A stretch of 64,000 nucleotides of DNA from Pseudothioglobus sp905182815. Its GTDB lineage: Bacteria > Pseudomonadota > Gammaproteobacteria > PS1 > Pseudothioglobaceae. The notes below the pieces were generated by a model. The model was not told where the DNA came from and did not search any database. It worked only from the letters and a program-made list of their open reading frames with translations. The DNA is taken from assembly GCF_048087625.1 (NCBI RefSeq), contig NZ_CP159805.1, forward strand, positions 496,001-560,000. The letters run 5' to 3'. Positions 27,097 to 36,080 of the stretch are shown in pieces; position 1 is the stretch's first letter; each line of letters starts with the position of its first letter. The translations under genes were made by a program, and so were the position numbers.

Positions 27097-27873
27097 ATGA
27101 ATAATATTATACAGTTTGAAAATGTTTCAAAATCTTTTGGAGATTTAAAGGTTTTAGATAAGTTAAATTTGGAAGTGAAAGATGGTGAAAAATTAGCTTT
27201 GATAGGGCCAAGTGGTTCTGGAAAGACAACAATCTTACGAATTTTGATGACACTAGAAACTATTGATGATGGTTTTGTTTCAGTTAATGGTGAATATTTA
27301 TGGCATGAAAAAAATAATGGAAAAATTATCCCGGCCTCTGAAAATCATCTTCACAAAATGCGTGATCATATTGGGATGGTCTTTCAGCAATTCAATTTAT
27401 TTCCTCATCTAACTGCTATTGAAAATGTTGAACAGCCCCAGATCTTAATAAAGAAAAGATCAAAGCCTGAGGCGAAAGATAAGGCTGAAGAATTATTTAA
27501 TTTAATTGGGCTAAACGATAAAAAAGATCATTATCCTCATGAATTATCAGGTGGCCAGCAGCAACGCGTAGCAATAGCTAGAGCTTTAGCTATGGAGCCA
27601 AAAATTATGTTGTTCGATGAAGTTACCTCAGCTCTAGATCCAGAGCTTGTTGATGAGGTATTAACTGTTCTTCGTAAGTTAGCATCTGATACGGATACTA
27701 CGATGTTAACGGTTACTCATGAAATGAACTTTGCAAGAGAATTTGCAGATAGAGTTTTATTTTTTGATGCAGGTCAAATAGTGGAGTCTGGAAAGCCTGA
27801 GAATATTTTTGCAAATCCAGAAAAGAGACGAACTAAAGAATTTCTTAAAAAATTTATTAACAACGTCAATTAA
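27097..27873 (+). CDS. ehuA: ABC importer ATPase (EhuA-like)
   Basis: Cytoplasmic ATPase that powers the two permeases, 258 residues. Walker A GPSGSGKTTILR near residue 38, signature LSGGQQQRVAIARALAMEP, Walker B IMLFDEVTSALDPEL, and the switch His in TVTHEMNFA. It matches polar amino-acid importer ATPases. Unusually, it is separated from its permeases by the molybdoenzyme gene. Confidence 0.88.
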   Translation: MNNIIQFENVSKSFGDLKVLDKLNLEVKDGEKLALIGPSGSGKTTILRILMTLETIDDGFVSVNGEYLWHEKNNGKIIPASENHLHKMRDHIGMVFQQFNLFPHLTAIENVEQPQILIKKRSKPEAKDKAEELFNLIGLNDKKDHYPHELSGGQQQRVAIARALAMEPKIMLFDEVTSALDPELVDEVLTVLRKLASDTDTTMLTVTHEMNFAREFADRVLFFDAGQIVESGKPENIFANPEKRRTKEFLKKFINNVN

Positions 27874-27902
27874 TACTAAACCTACCAAATATTTTTACGA
27901 TT

Positions 27903-29111
27903 ATGATTAAACAATACAAACACTTAGTTCATTCAACAAAACATTTTGAGAATTTAAACATTCAAGCTGACTTTGAATACAAGCATCAGCATATATTGAG
28001 TTTAGAGGCATTTGAACGAGCAAATAAAGAAATCACTACGTGGGATAATTATAAGCCAACACCACTCCATTTTTTCTCTGATATGGCCAAAGATGCCGGC
28101 GTTTCATCAATTGCATACAAAGATGAAAACTTTCGTTTCTCTCTCAAAAGCTTTAAAGCCCTTGGAGGTGCGTATGCAGTAGCCAATCTTTTAATTAAGA
28201 AACTAAAGGATATTGGAATTACAGCTAGCTCAAAGGATCTTATTGCTGGTACATATAAACATGAAACTTCAAAAATTACTGTCTGCTGCGCAACTGATGG
28301 AAATCACGGCAGGTCAGTTGCTTGGGGATCTCTTCATTTTGGGTGTAACTGTGAAATTTATATTCATCGAAATGTCAGTGCTGGGCGAGAAGAGGCAATT
28401 GCTAAATATGGAGCACAAGTTAATAGAATTAAAGGGAACTACGATGATTCAGTTCGTTTAGCTGCTGAAGTAGCGGATAAAAATGATTATACGGTTGTGT
28501 CTGACACCTCCTATGAAGGTTATACGGATATTCCAAAAGATGTAATGCAGGGATACACTGTAATGGTGGACGAGTCTCTCAAGCAGTTGGATGAAATGCC
28601 AACACATGTTTTTTTACAAGGAGGCGTTGGAGGTTTCCCAGCAGCTGTTGTTTCCTTCATAGTTGAGAGCCTCGAGTTTCCTCCTATTTTCGTGATGGTA
28701 GAGCCGACAAATGCTGATTGCTTATTTCAGAGTGCGGTTAATGAAAAGCCAACTGTTATCCACGGTGATCTAGATACCATAATGGCCGGTCTTGCTTGCG
28801 GAGAAGTATCTTTATTAGCATGGTCTATACTTGAGAGTTATGTGCCCCACTTTATGTCAATAACGGATGAATCAATCCCTAAAGTGATGCAACTTCTTGC
28901 CAATCGAGACAAACCTATTGTTGCTGGAGAGTCTGCTGTTACTGGACTGGCAGGATTCCTCATAGCATGCAATGATAGTGACCTTAAAGAAAAACTGTCA
29001 ATTAATGAGAGTTCAAAGATTTTATTTTTTGGGACAGAGGGCGACACCGACGAAACGATGTACGAAGAATTAGTGGGCAGGTCTTCATCCGAAGTTTTAA
29101 GCGGCCTTTAA
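27903..29111 (+). CDS. Diaminopropionate ammonia-lyase-type PLP enzyme
   Basis: A 402-residue fold-type II PLP enzyme resembling E. coli YgeX, which breaks 2,3-diaminopropionate to pyruvate and ammonia. The PLP Lys is K85 in SLKSFKALGGAYA. ATDGNHGRSVAWGS, the glycine-rich phosphate loop LQGGVGGFPAA, TIMAGLACGE and GTEGDTDETMYEEL all match that family rather than plain threonine dehydratase. In context it may eliminate ammonia or another beta-substituent from an amino acid delivered by the importer. It lies 29 bases after the ATPase gene. Confidence 0.82.
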   Translation: MIKQYKHLVHSTKHFENLNIQADFEYKHQHILSLEAFERANKEITTWDNYKPTPLHFFSDMAKDAGVSSIAYKDENFRFSLKSFKALGGAYAVANLLIKKLKDIGITASSKDLIAGTYKHETSKITVCCATDGNHGRSVAWGSLHFGCNCEIYIHRNVSAGREEAIAKYGAQVNRIKGNYDDSVRLAAEVADKNDYTVVSDTSYEGYTDIPKDVMQGYTVMVDESLKQLDEMPTHVFLQGGVGGFPAAVVSFIVESLEFPPIFVMVEPTNADCLFQSAVNEKPTVIHGDLDTIMAGLACGEVSLLAWSILESYVPHFMSITDESIPKVMQLLANRDKPIVAGESAVTGLAGFLIACNDSDLKEKLSINESSKILFFGTEGDTDETMYEELVGRSSSEVLSGL

Positions 29112-29130
29112 TTTGACAGGAGATAAAGAA

Positions 29131-30297
29131 ATGATTATTCCAACTAGAGGCTTTGAAGTTTCTGAATATGAAAATAGGCTCAATAAAATTCAAAAACTTA
29201 TGTTTGAGTCTAAGATGGATGTTATCTTATTGACTACTCAGGTTGATATTGAGTATTACACAGGCTTTAAAACTCAATTCTTTCAAAGCCCAACAAGGCC
29301 TTGGTATGTTCTGATTCCAGCCAGTGGCAAACCTCAAGCAATTATTCCTACGATCGGTGAGTCTGGAATGAGAGAAACATGGGTTGATGATATAAAGACG
29401 TGGACTTCTCCCAACCCAAAAGACGATGGAATTAGTATTCTCTTGTCTTCAATAAACTCCTTAACGAAGACTCATAAATGTCTTGGTGTTCCTAAAACCC
29501 TCGAAAGCACTCTAAGGATGCCACTGGGTGATTACGAATATTTAATAAACGCTTTAAATGGTATTGAGATTAAAGATGCAAACAAAATTCTCAGAAAAGT
29601 AAGGTTTGTAAAATCAGTAGCAGAAATTGCAAAGATTAAACATATCTGTCAGTTAACTTCACAAGGCTTTATAGATTTAGAAGGGTTTCTTAAGGCTGGT
29701 GAAAGCGAGCGTGAAAATTGCAAGAGATTCAAGCAGCACCTTCTATCTTTGGGGGCAGATGACACTCCTTATATTGTTTCAGGTTCTGGACAAGAAGGAT
29801 ATGGCTCAATTATTATGGGGCCAACAGAAAAAATCATTGAAGAGGGCGATCTTTTTATAATAGATACTGGCTCAGTTTTTGACAGCTATTTCTGTGACTT
29901 TGATAGAAATTATGCATTTGGACACATAGGAGATGAAGCTAAAAAAGCTTATAGAGTTGCCTATGATGCTACTGAGGCAGGATTTAATGCTGCTCAAGTC
30001 GGAAACACAACCTCAGATATTTTTAATGCAATGAATGATATCCTCCAAAAAGGTGGAGCTTTAGGCAACACAGTTGGCAGGCTTGGGCATGGGCTTGGAA
30101 TGCAGTTAACTGAGTGGCCATCAAATACTTCAACGGACAATACTGTTCTTGAGCCGGGTGTTGTTTTGACTTTAGAGCCAGGAATGGCGTTTCTTCCAGG
30201 TAAAGAAATGGTTCACGAAGAAAATATTGTCATTACTGAAAACGGACCTGAGTGGCTCAGTATAAGAGCTGCGGATGAATTACCAATCATTCAGTAG
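29131..30297 (+). CDS. M24-family metallohydrolase (Xaa-Pro peptidase/creatinase fold)
   Basis: A 388-residue creatinase-fold enzyme: N-terminal domain to about residue 160, then the pita-bread catalytic domain. All five metal ligands appear in place: Asp in IIDTGSV (about 244), Asp in CDFDRN (about 255), His in GRLGHGLGMQ (about 320), Glu in TLEPGMA (about 348) and Glu in HEENIVI (about 363). Ectoine hydrolases (DoeA/EutD) share the fold but are, as I recall, metal-free, so this is more likely a dipeptidase or amidohydrolase. I use ATG 29131, eight bases after AGGAG, not the upstream TTG. Last gene of the operon. Confidence 0.85.
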   Translation: MIIPTRGFEVSEYENRLNKIQKLMFESKMDVILLTTQVDIEYYTGFKTQFFQSPTRPWYVLIPASGKPQAIIPTIGESGMRETWVDDIKTWTSPNPKDDGISILLSSINSLTKTHKCLGVPKTLESTLRMPLGDYEYLINALNGIEIKDANKILRKVRFVKSVAEIAKIKHICQLTSQGFIDLEGFLKAGESERENCKRFKQHLLSLGADDTPYIVSGSGQEGYGSIIMGPTEKIIEEGDLFIIDTGSVFDSYFCDFDRNYAFGHIGDEAKKAYRVAYDATEAGFNAAQVGNTTSDIFNAMNDILQKGGALGNTVGRLGHGLGMQLTEWPSNTSTDNTVLEPGVVLTLEPGMAFLPGKEMVHEENIVITENGPEWLSIRAADELPIIQ

Positions 30298-30346
30298 ATT
30301 TAAATTTTTGCTTCATAAGCTTACATAAAGAGAATTACTCTTATAT

Positions 30347-30365
30347 AATAATGAGAATCATTATT
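30347..30365. promoter_or_regulatory. Fur box upstream of the iron ABC ATPase gene
   Basis: AATAATGAGAATCATTATT is a 19-base near-palindrome, one base short of perfect, matching the Fur consensus GATAATGATAATCATTATC closely. It overlaps a promoter-like pair TTACAT (30321-30326), 17 bases, TATAAT (30344-30349), as expected for iron-dependent repression of the gene starting at 30381. Confidence 0.8.
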
Positions 30366-30380
30366 ATTTGTATTTAAACA

Positions 30381-31031
30381 ATGCTCAGTGTAAGTAATTT
30401 ATCAGTCTCATTTGATGACAATCATGTTCTAGATGGCTTTAATTTAGATCTCCAAAGTGGCGATATATTTGCACTTCTAGGCGATAGTGGAAGCGGAAAA
30501 AGTTCTGCCCTTAGGTTCATAGCTGGACTTGAAAGCGCTAGTAACGGACGAGTCGCTTTAGATGGTAATAACTTAAGTTTAGATGGAAATCATTCTGTCA
30601 AACCAGAACTAAGAGAAATCGGAATGGTTTTTCAGGATTATGCTCTATTTCCTCATATGACAGTCTTTCAAAATATTAGTTTTGGAATTGACTATCTTTC
30701 TAAAAAGGAAAAAATCGAAAGAGTTCAAACCCTTTTAGAGTTAATTAGCCTTCAAGGAATCGAAAAAAAATACCCTCACCAACTCTCAGGTGGAGAACAA
30801 CAACGTGTTTCTCTTGCAAGATCACTTGCAACCTCTCCAAAACTATTACTACTTGATGAGCCTTTCTCTAGTTTAGATAAATCTCATCGTGATCAATTAG
30901 TCCAAGAAGTTAGGGTTATTTTAAAAAATGCTGGGGTCACATCTATCCTTGTGACACATGATGAAAACGAAGCAGAAGCCTTTGCAGATAGGGTTGGAGT
31001 TATTCATAAAAAGAAGTTGCTTATTAAATGA
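30381..31031 (+). CDS. fbpC: Ferric-iron ABC importer ATPase (FbpC-like, short)
   Basis: ABC ATPase of 216 residues: Walker A GDSGSGKSSALRF near residue 34, signature LSGGEQQRVSLARSL, Walker B LLLLDEPFSSLDK, and switch His in LVTHDENEAEAFADR. It ends where many FbpC/PotA-type ATPases continue into a roughly 100-residue regulatory domain, so it is the short form. The Fur box in front, and the FbpA/FbpB-like genes 2.4 kb downstream, support a role in iron uptake. Confidence 0.78.
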   Translation: MLSVSNLSVSFDDNHVLDGFNLDLQSGDIFALLGDSGSGKSSALRFIAGLESASNGRVALDGNNLSLDGNHSVKPELREIGMVFQDYALFPHMTVFQNISFGIDYLSKKEKIERVQTLLELISLQGIEKKYPHQLSGGEQQRVSLARSLATSPKLLLLDEPFSSLDKSHRDQLVQEVRVILKNAGVTSILVTHDENEAEAFADRVGVIHKKKLLIK

Positions 31032-31046
31032 AAATAGGTATCATAT

Positions 31047-31071
31047 GCAAATGATATTGATTATCATTTGC
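31047..31071. promoter_or_regulatory. Fur box upstream of the DUF4856-like gene
   Basis: GCAAATGATA-TTGAT-TATCATTTGC is a perfect inverted repeat with 10-base arms and a 5-base centre. It contains Fur-type ATGATAnTnATTATCAT elements. It lies 44 bases before the start at 31115, giving this gene its own iron-responsive control. Confidence 0.78.
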
Positions 31072-31114
31072 AATAAGAAATACTTTAACTTTAACTTTTT
31101 TTAAGGAATAAGCA

Positions 31115-32512
31115 ATGTTTATAAAGCGATTTACCGCCAAAGCGGTTCCACTAACTGTCGTTCTTACGTCGGCAATTTTGATTTCATCAGCATCATTTGC
31201 TAGATCAACTGTCTATGCTGATTTTCCAATTACACTTAAAGACTACTCGGGAAGTGCAACAACCTCTACATCATATAAAGGGCAAATGGCGAGACATGCT
31301 CTTGAAAGCTCTCTTAAGAAATTAATTTCTAAGGGAGATATGTCTGCAATGCAAAGTTATTATTCTGGTGGAAGCGCAGATCGAGTGATTATTGCTCCAG
31401 CAACAAAAGGTGATTTTGTTATTATGCAGTCTACCATTGGTGAACTCTCTAGTAAAAATCTTAGTGGAAAAACATATAAAGGTTTGATTCCAGGCTGGCC
31501 TGGTAATATGACTGGCCCTGAAGTAGTTGCTTTTATGTTTGAGAAAGCTGCTGATGCTGAGGGTGGTTATGACGCTGCACATGCCTATGACTATACTCAA
31601 TTAGTATCTAAATTTTTAATGGGTGCTGTTATGTATAACCAAGCAGTTGATAACTATCTTGATGAAAAGCTTGAGGCAGATACTAAGCCTAATAATAAGC
31701 CATACAAAGATGGTGCTGCCTATACGGGTAAAGAGCATGTTTGGGATGAGGCATTTGGTTATTTTGGCGCTCCATCGCACACACTAACTCTTTCAGCTCA
31801 AGATGTTTACAATATTGCTAAACAAAAAGATGTATCTGCTGCTGACTATAACTATGACGGTAAAGTAGACTTGTATAAAGAAATGGCTTTTGGTCATGCC
31901 TATTATGCATCTTCATTTGATAAGGGTGGAAAAACAACTTACCTTCATGACATTGTCGGCGCATACATGGATGGAAGAGACATGCTAGTGGCAGCAGATG
32001 CTAATGCTCTTAGTGATTCTCAACGTGATCAACTTAAAGCTTACGCTAAAATAATTAAGACTAACTGGGAAAAAGTAATAGCTGAGGCAGTATTCAAGTA
32101 CGCAGGTGAGACTTATGAGGACATGATTAAAATTGAGGCAATCCTTGAATCTAATGGAGATGTTGCTAAAGCATGGCGTAACTATGCGAAGCATTGGGGC
32201 GAGCTAAAAGGTTTTGCGTTAGCACTTCAAGTTGGCGGAAAAGACATGGGCGCAGTATCTGTTAGGCTAAACCGTTTAATTGGCCACAGCCCACTACTTT
32301 TAGGTAACACCCAAGTTACTGGAGTTGATTCAAATGGAGAATATATCCAGAGTAATTCTGAGTCATGGGGTGGCTATATGGCGCACATGTTGAAAGTTCA
32401 AAACCTAATGGTTGATGAGTTTGCAGTTGTTGCAAAATCTCACGATCAGACTGCAGGTTTAGCTGAATTGGTGAAAACTCTTGGTGGAAAATCTAGCGCG
32501 GAGAATGACTGA
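31115..32512 (+). CDS. Exported DUF4856-like protein, iron-regulated
   Basis: A 465-residue protein with a signal peptide (to about residue 29, ISSASFA). The mature part begins VYADFPITLKDYSGSATTSTSYKGQMARHAL and is largely helical. It contains YNYDGKVDLYKEMAFGHAY and AKHWGELKGFALALQVGGKD. I match it from memory to DUF4856-type exported proteins, some of which sit with imelysin-like genes in iron loci, but no biochemical role is known to me. A good ribosome site (AAGGAA) and a perfect Fur-type palindrome precede it. It probably helps bind or handle iron or an iron complex in the periplasm; this is inferred from context only. Confidence 0.6.
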   Translation: MFIKRFTAKAVPLTVVLTSAILISSASFARSTVYADFPITLKDYSGSATTSTSYKGQMARHALESSLKKLISKGDMSAMQSYYSGGSADRVIIAPATKGDFVIMQSTIGELSSKNLSGKTYKGLIPGWPGNMTGPEVVAFMFEKAADAEGGYDAAHAYDYTQLVSKFLMGAVMYNQAVDNYLDEKLEADTKPNNKPYKDGAAYTGKEHVWDEAFGYFGAPSHTLTLSAQDVYNIAKQKDVSAADYNYDGKVDLYKEMAFGHAYYASSFDKGGKTTYLHDIVGAYMDGRDMLVAADANALSDSQRDQLKAYAKIIKTNWEKVIAEAVFKYAGETYEDMIKIEAILESNGDVAKAWRNYAKHWGELKGFALALQVGGKDMGAVSVRLNRLIGHSPLLLGNTQVTGVDSNGEYIQSNSESWGGYMAHMLKVQNLMVDEFAVVAKSHDQTAGLAELVKTLGGKSSAEND

Positions 32513-33386
32513 CTTTTTCGCAAATTTTCTTAATCCTGAAAAGCGCTTATTTGTTGGATACCTAATAAGCGCTGCCTTTATAGCAGTAATTTGGCTTAGG
32601 GCAGTTCAAAAAAAACCACTGACAACTATTGTCAGTGGTTTTTTCAATTCTAAAATTTGGTTTTCTAAATCAGCAATTGGCGACTATAAATTAATGGTTC
32701 TCAATCAATTTTTCATAAAGCTTTTAGCGCCTATCTTACTAGGTCAGCTTGCTCTAACCTTATTTATCTTTGAAAATATGCACCTGCTATTTTCGAGACC
32801 TTCAGAATCAATTCCTGTTTGGATGGTGATGATAATTTTTACTACCACTCTTTTTGTTGTAGATGATTTTTCAAGATATTTAGTCCATAGACTGATGCAT
32901 CGTGTTCCTATATTATGGCGATTTCATAAAGCCCATCACTCGGCAACTAATTTAACCCCATTAACAGTTCTTAGAACTCACCCTATTGAGGCAGTTCTTT
33001 TTAGCTTTCGAGCTTTAGTGGTTCACTCGTTATGTCTAGGAGTTTGTTTTTTCTTTTTCTCTGGAAGCGTTTCTCTGATCGAAATTTTTGGAGCAAGCTT
33101 ATTTGTTGTAGTATTTCATGCCCTAGGTTCTAATCTTAGGCATTCTCATGTGAGTATTAGTTACTGGAATTGGCTAGAAAAAATTCTAGTCTCTCCCGCT
33201 CAGCATCAACTGCACCACTCAATTAACTCAAAGCATTTTGATTGTAATTTTGGTGCAATTCTTTCAATATGGGATACTATTGGAGGAAGTTGTTTAACGT
33301 CCAATAAAGATCAGCAAATTGAATTTGGACTTAAGGGGCAATCTGAAGCAGCCCATAACCTTAAGAATCTAATTGTTGGATCATAA
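32505..33386 (+). CDS. Fatty acid hydroxylase / sterol desaturase family membrane protein
   Basis: A 293-residue di-iron membrane enzyme candidate. The His boxes are VHRLMHRV, FHKAHHSA, RHSHVSISYW and HQLHHS, in the order of the ERG3/fatty-acid-hydroxylase superfamily, with hydrophobic segments around them. I use ATG 32505 (MTDFFANFLNP), which overlaps the upstream stop by eight bases; the longer form from 32481 lies inside the DUF4856 gene. A near-perfect terminator-like hairpin lies within its codons 36-47. Substrate unknown; it may hydroxylate a lipid. The iron requirement of the family fits its place among Fur-controlled genes. Confidence 0.8.
   Translation: MTDFFANFLNPEKRLFVGYLISAAFIAVIWLRAVQKKPLTTIVSGFFNSKIWFSKSAIGDYKLMVLNQFFIKLLAPILLGQLALTLFIFENMHLLFSRPSESIPVWMVMIIFTTTLFVVDDFSRYLVHRLMHRVPILWRFHKAHHSATNLTPLTVLRTHPIEAVLFSFRALVVHSLCLGVCFFFFSGSVSLIEIFGASLFVVVFHALGSNLRHSHVSISYWNWLEKILVSPAQHQLHHSINSKHFDCNFGAILSIWDTIGGSCLTSNKDQQIEFGLKGQSEAAHNLKNLIVGS
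32610..32644 (+). terminator. Strong bidirectional terminator-like hairpin inside a coding sequence
   Basis: Six A plus CCACTGACAA, loop CTA, TTGTCAGTGG plus six T: a perfect 16-base-pair inverted repeat with a 3-base loop and U runs on both strands. It lies 98 bases after the DUF4856 stop and inside the 5' part of the hydroxylase-family gene, where it encodes KKPLTTIVSGFF. Confidence 0.8.
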
Positions 33387-33431
33387 ATTTACCTTTTAAA
33401 GTTATTTAACTTAACCTTTTTGGAGTGCAAA

Positions 33432-34451
33432 GTGACAAAATTAAAACTAATTCTTTCTGTACTGGTTTTTGCAATTTTTTCTACCTCTTTTTCAACTGCT
33501 GTTTTAGCAGCGACTAGCGATAGTATTACCGTTTATAGCACTAGGAAAGAGCACTTAATTAAACCACTATTTGATGCTTTTACTAGTAACACTGGAATTG
33601 AAGTTAAATATCTAACAGGCAATGGTGGAGCTTTGATTGAACGTATTAAACTAGAAGGCAAAAGAACCAAGGCAGATATGTTTATTACTGTTGATGCGGG
33701 TAATCTTTGGTATGCAGCTTCACAAAATTTATTTCAGCAAGTAAAAAGTGAAATTATTAATAATAATATTCCAGATCATCTTAGGGATCCTGAGGGATTT
33801 TGGACAGGCTTATCGGTTAGAGCAAGAACAATTATTTATAGTACTGAAAGAGTAGACCCTACAGAATTATCTACATATCAAGACTTAGCGGATAAAAAAT
33901 GGAAAGGTAGGCTTTGTTTACGAACAAGTAAAAAAGTTTATACCAAATCTCTCGTAGCATCTTTAATTTATCATGACGGACAAAAAACTACTACAGACGT
34001 TGTAAAGGGCTGGGTTGATAATTTGGCCGCAACTCCAAACGCAGAGGATAATCATGTTATGAGTGCTATCCTTGCAGGTCAGTGTGATGTTGGTATTGTG
34101 AATACCTATTACTTTGGACGCCTCCAAGCTGAAAAGCCAAATGTTGCGCTTAAACTATTTTGGGCGAACCAAGGCTCTACAGGAACTCATGTAAACATTT
34201 CAGGAGCTGGAGTTACAAAACACTCTAGTAACAAAGAAAACTCCATTAAGTTGTTAGAATTTTTATCTTCAATCGAAGCCCAAAAGATTTATGTAGACTT
34301 AAATAAAGAGTACCCAGCAAGTCAAAAATTAAAAGCCGATAATTTAATTGCACAGTGGGGTGATTTTAATCAGGATAAAATGAATTTGTCTGTTGCTGGA
34401 AAAAATCAAGCAGATGCGGTTGCCTTAATGCAGAGAGAAGGCTATAGATAA
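33432..34451 (+). CDS. fbpA: Ferric-iron periplasmic binding protein (FbpA/FutA-like)
   Basis: A 339-residue exported binding protein. It has a signal peptide to about AVLAA, then SITVYSTRKEHLIKPLFDAF, YLTGNGGALIERIKLEG and the adjacent iron-ligand tyrosines in GIVNTYYFGRLQ near residue 225. These are hallmarks of the FbpA/FutA clan. I use the GTG at 33432, seven bases after GGAG, rather than the TTG at 33420. It is followed after 30 bases by the permease; its likely ATPase lies upstream beyond two other genes. Confidence 0.87.
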   Translation: MTKLKLILSVLVFAIFSTSFSTAVLAATSDSITVYSTRKEHLIKPLFDAFTSNTGIEVKYLTGNGGALIERIKLEGKRTKADMFITVDAGNLWYAASQNLFQQVKSEIINNNIPDHLRDPEGFWTGLSVRARTIIYSTERVDPTELSTYQDLADKKWKGRLCLRTSKKVYTKSLVASLIYHDGQKTTTDVVKGWVDNLAATPNAEDNHVMSAILAGQCDVGIVNTYYFGRLQAEKPNVALKLFWANQGSTGTHVNISGAGVTKHSSNKENSIKLLEFLSSIEAQKIYVDLNKEYPASQKLKADNLIAQWGDFNQDKMNLSVAGKNQADAVALMQREGYR

Positions 34452-34481
34452 TTAGGTAGGTATTACAATTTAAATAGCCCA

Positions 34482-36080
34482 ATGAGTATTAAACAGAATA
34501 ATTCAAATATCTTAATGGGCTTCCTAGCATTTTCGGTTGCTTTCCCAATAATAGTTGTATGTTCTGCCTGGTTATTACCTGGGACAGAGCTTTGGGGGCA
34601 TTTTTCAGAAAATCTTCTTCCTGAACTAATTAGCTCTACTTTAATATTGCTTCTAGGCGTTGGCATTGGAGTTAGTGTCCTTGGGACAGTTCTTGCATAC
34701 TTAGTCGTCATGGTTGAGTTTCCAGGAAGAAAGTGGCTTGAGTGGGCTCTTTTTCTTCCTTTTGCTATACCCGCTTATGTCTTAGCTTTTGTATATCTTG
34801 GAGTTTTTGACTATTCAGGGTATGCACAGGTATGGTTACGAGAGCTTACTGGAGTTTCAGGATTTGATATTCGTTCTGGTCATTGGGCGATTATCTTAAC
34901 ATTCGTATTGGTTTTCTATCCGTATGTTTATATGATGGCCAGGGCTTCATTTAAGCGACAAAAGATACAGATGATTGAGGCTGGTAAGATGTTAGGCGCA
35001 TCTCCTATCAGTGTTTTTTGGAAGATTTCTGTCCCTTTGGCAAGGCCTGCAATAGCTGCTGGATTGCTTGTTACGTTAATGGAGACTTTGGCGGATTTTG
35101 GGGTTGTTTCATTATTTAATTACCCAACTTTCACAACAGCAATTTATTCTGCCTGGGGTGACTTTAGATCAATTGAAGTAGCTGCTCAGCTGGCATCCTT
35201 ATTAGTATTGGTTGCATTCCTTCTTATTTACTTTGAAAAAAAAGCGCGTGGTAAGGCCAAGTATTACTCATCAGATGTTTCTAATATAAAGCCATATCAT
35301 GCAAATGGCCTAATTGGATGGTCGCTTTTTGTATTTGTATTTGGCGTATTTATGCTTTCATTTGCACTGCCAATGCTTCAGATCATAATTTGGAGTTTTG
35401 AAAAATTCACCCAAGAGTGGAACCCAAGGTATCTTGATTATTTATCTTCTACAGGTATATTGACAATTAGCGCAACAGTTTTGACAGTTTTTGTTGCAAC
35501 ACTTCTGGCTCTCCCTAGCAGAAGAAAGTCTAATAGCAAAGTCCTCCAGATATTAATTAGATTCTCAACACTTGGTTACGCTTTACCAGGTTCAGTAATG
35601 GCAGTAGGTCTTCTTTATGGAGTCCAAAATATTTCATTAATTAGTATTTATTTTGGTGGCTCATCAATCAATCACATACTTTTTGGCTCTGTTGCGTTGT
35701 TGCTCTTTGCGTATGTATCTAGATTTATGGCGATTGCTTTTAACTCAACTATCGCTTCTAGTGAGCAAATCAAGCCTATTTTTGAGCAAAGTGCAAGATT
35801 ACTGGGCGCTAGTCGCTTCCGTTTAGTTAAGGAGGTGTATTTGCCGATGATGACTCCTGGAATATTAGCAGGAGCTTTATTAGTTTCAGTAGACGTCATG
35901 AAAGAGCTGCCCGCAACTTATTTATTAAGACCATTCGGGTGGGATACACTAGCGATTCGGGTTTACGAGTTAAGCGCTGAAGGTTTATATGAAAGGGCGG
36001 CGATTCCAGCTCTGATTATGGTATTTCTAGGGGCAGTCATTATGCTTCTATTTAATAAACTTGATAGAGATAATAAATAA
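34482..36080 (+). CDS. fbpB: Ferric-iron ABC importer permease (FbpB-like)
   Basis: A 532-residue fused permease with two BPD_transp_1 halves, about twelve membrane segments. The two EAA loops are EAGKMLGASPISVFWKISVPLARPAIA and EQSARLLGASRFRLVKEVYLPMMTPGILAG. SVDVMKELPATYLLRPFGWDTLA is characteristic of FbpB/AfuB iron permeases. It forms the import channel for the FbpA-like protein and the short ATPase at 30381. Confidence 0.9.
   Translation: MSIKQNNSNILMGFLAFSVAFPIIVVCSAWLLPGTELWGHFSENLLPELISSTLILLLGVGIGVSVLGTVLAYLVVMVEFPGRKWLEWALFLPFAIPAYVLAFVYLGVFDYSGYAQVWLRELTGVSGFDIRSGHWAIILTFVLVFYPYVYMMARASFKRQKIQMIEAGKMLGASPISVFWKISVPLARPAIAAGLLVTLMETLADFGVVSLFNYPTFTTAIYSAWGDFRSIEVAAQLASLLVLVAFLLIYFEKKARGKAKYYSSDVSNIKPYHANGLIGWSLFVFVFGVFMLSFALPMLQIIIWSFEKFTQEWNPRYLDYLSSTGILTISATVLTVFVATLLALPSRRKSNSKVLQILIRFSTLGYALPGSVMAVGLLYGVQNISLISIYFGGSSINHILFGSVALLLFAYVSRFMAIAFNSTIASSEQIKPIFEQSARLLGASRFRLVKEVYLPMMTPGILAGALLVSVDVMKELPATYLLRPFGWDTLAIRVYELSAEGLYERAAIPALIMVFLGAVIMLLFNKLDRDNK

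Noticed and set aside
27903..29111. Threonine dehydratase or EutB as identity of the PLP enzyme
   Set aside because: Motifs such as TIMAGLACGE and GTEGDTDE fit the diaminopropionate ammonia-lyase group better.
29131..30297. Ectoine hydrolase (DoeA/EutD) as identity of the M24-fold gene
   Set aside because: Tempting from the Ehu-like importer, but all five metal ligands are present and the rest of the ectoine pathway is missing.
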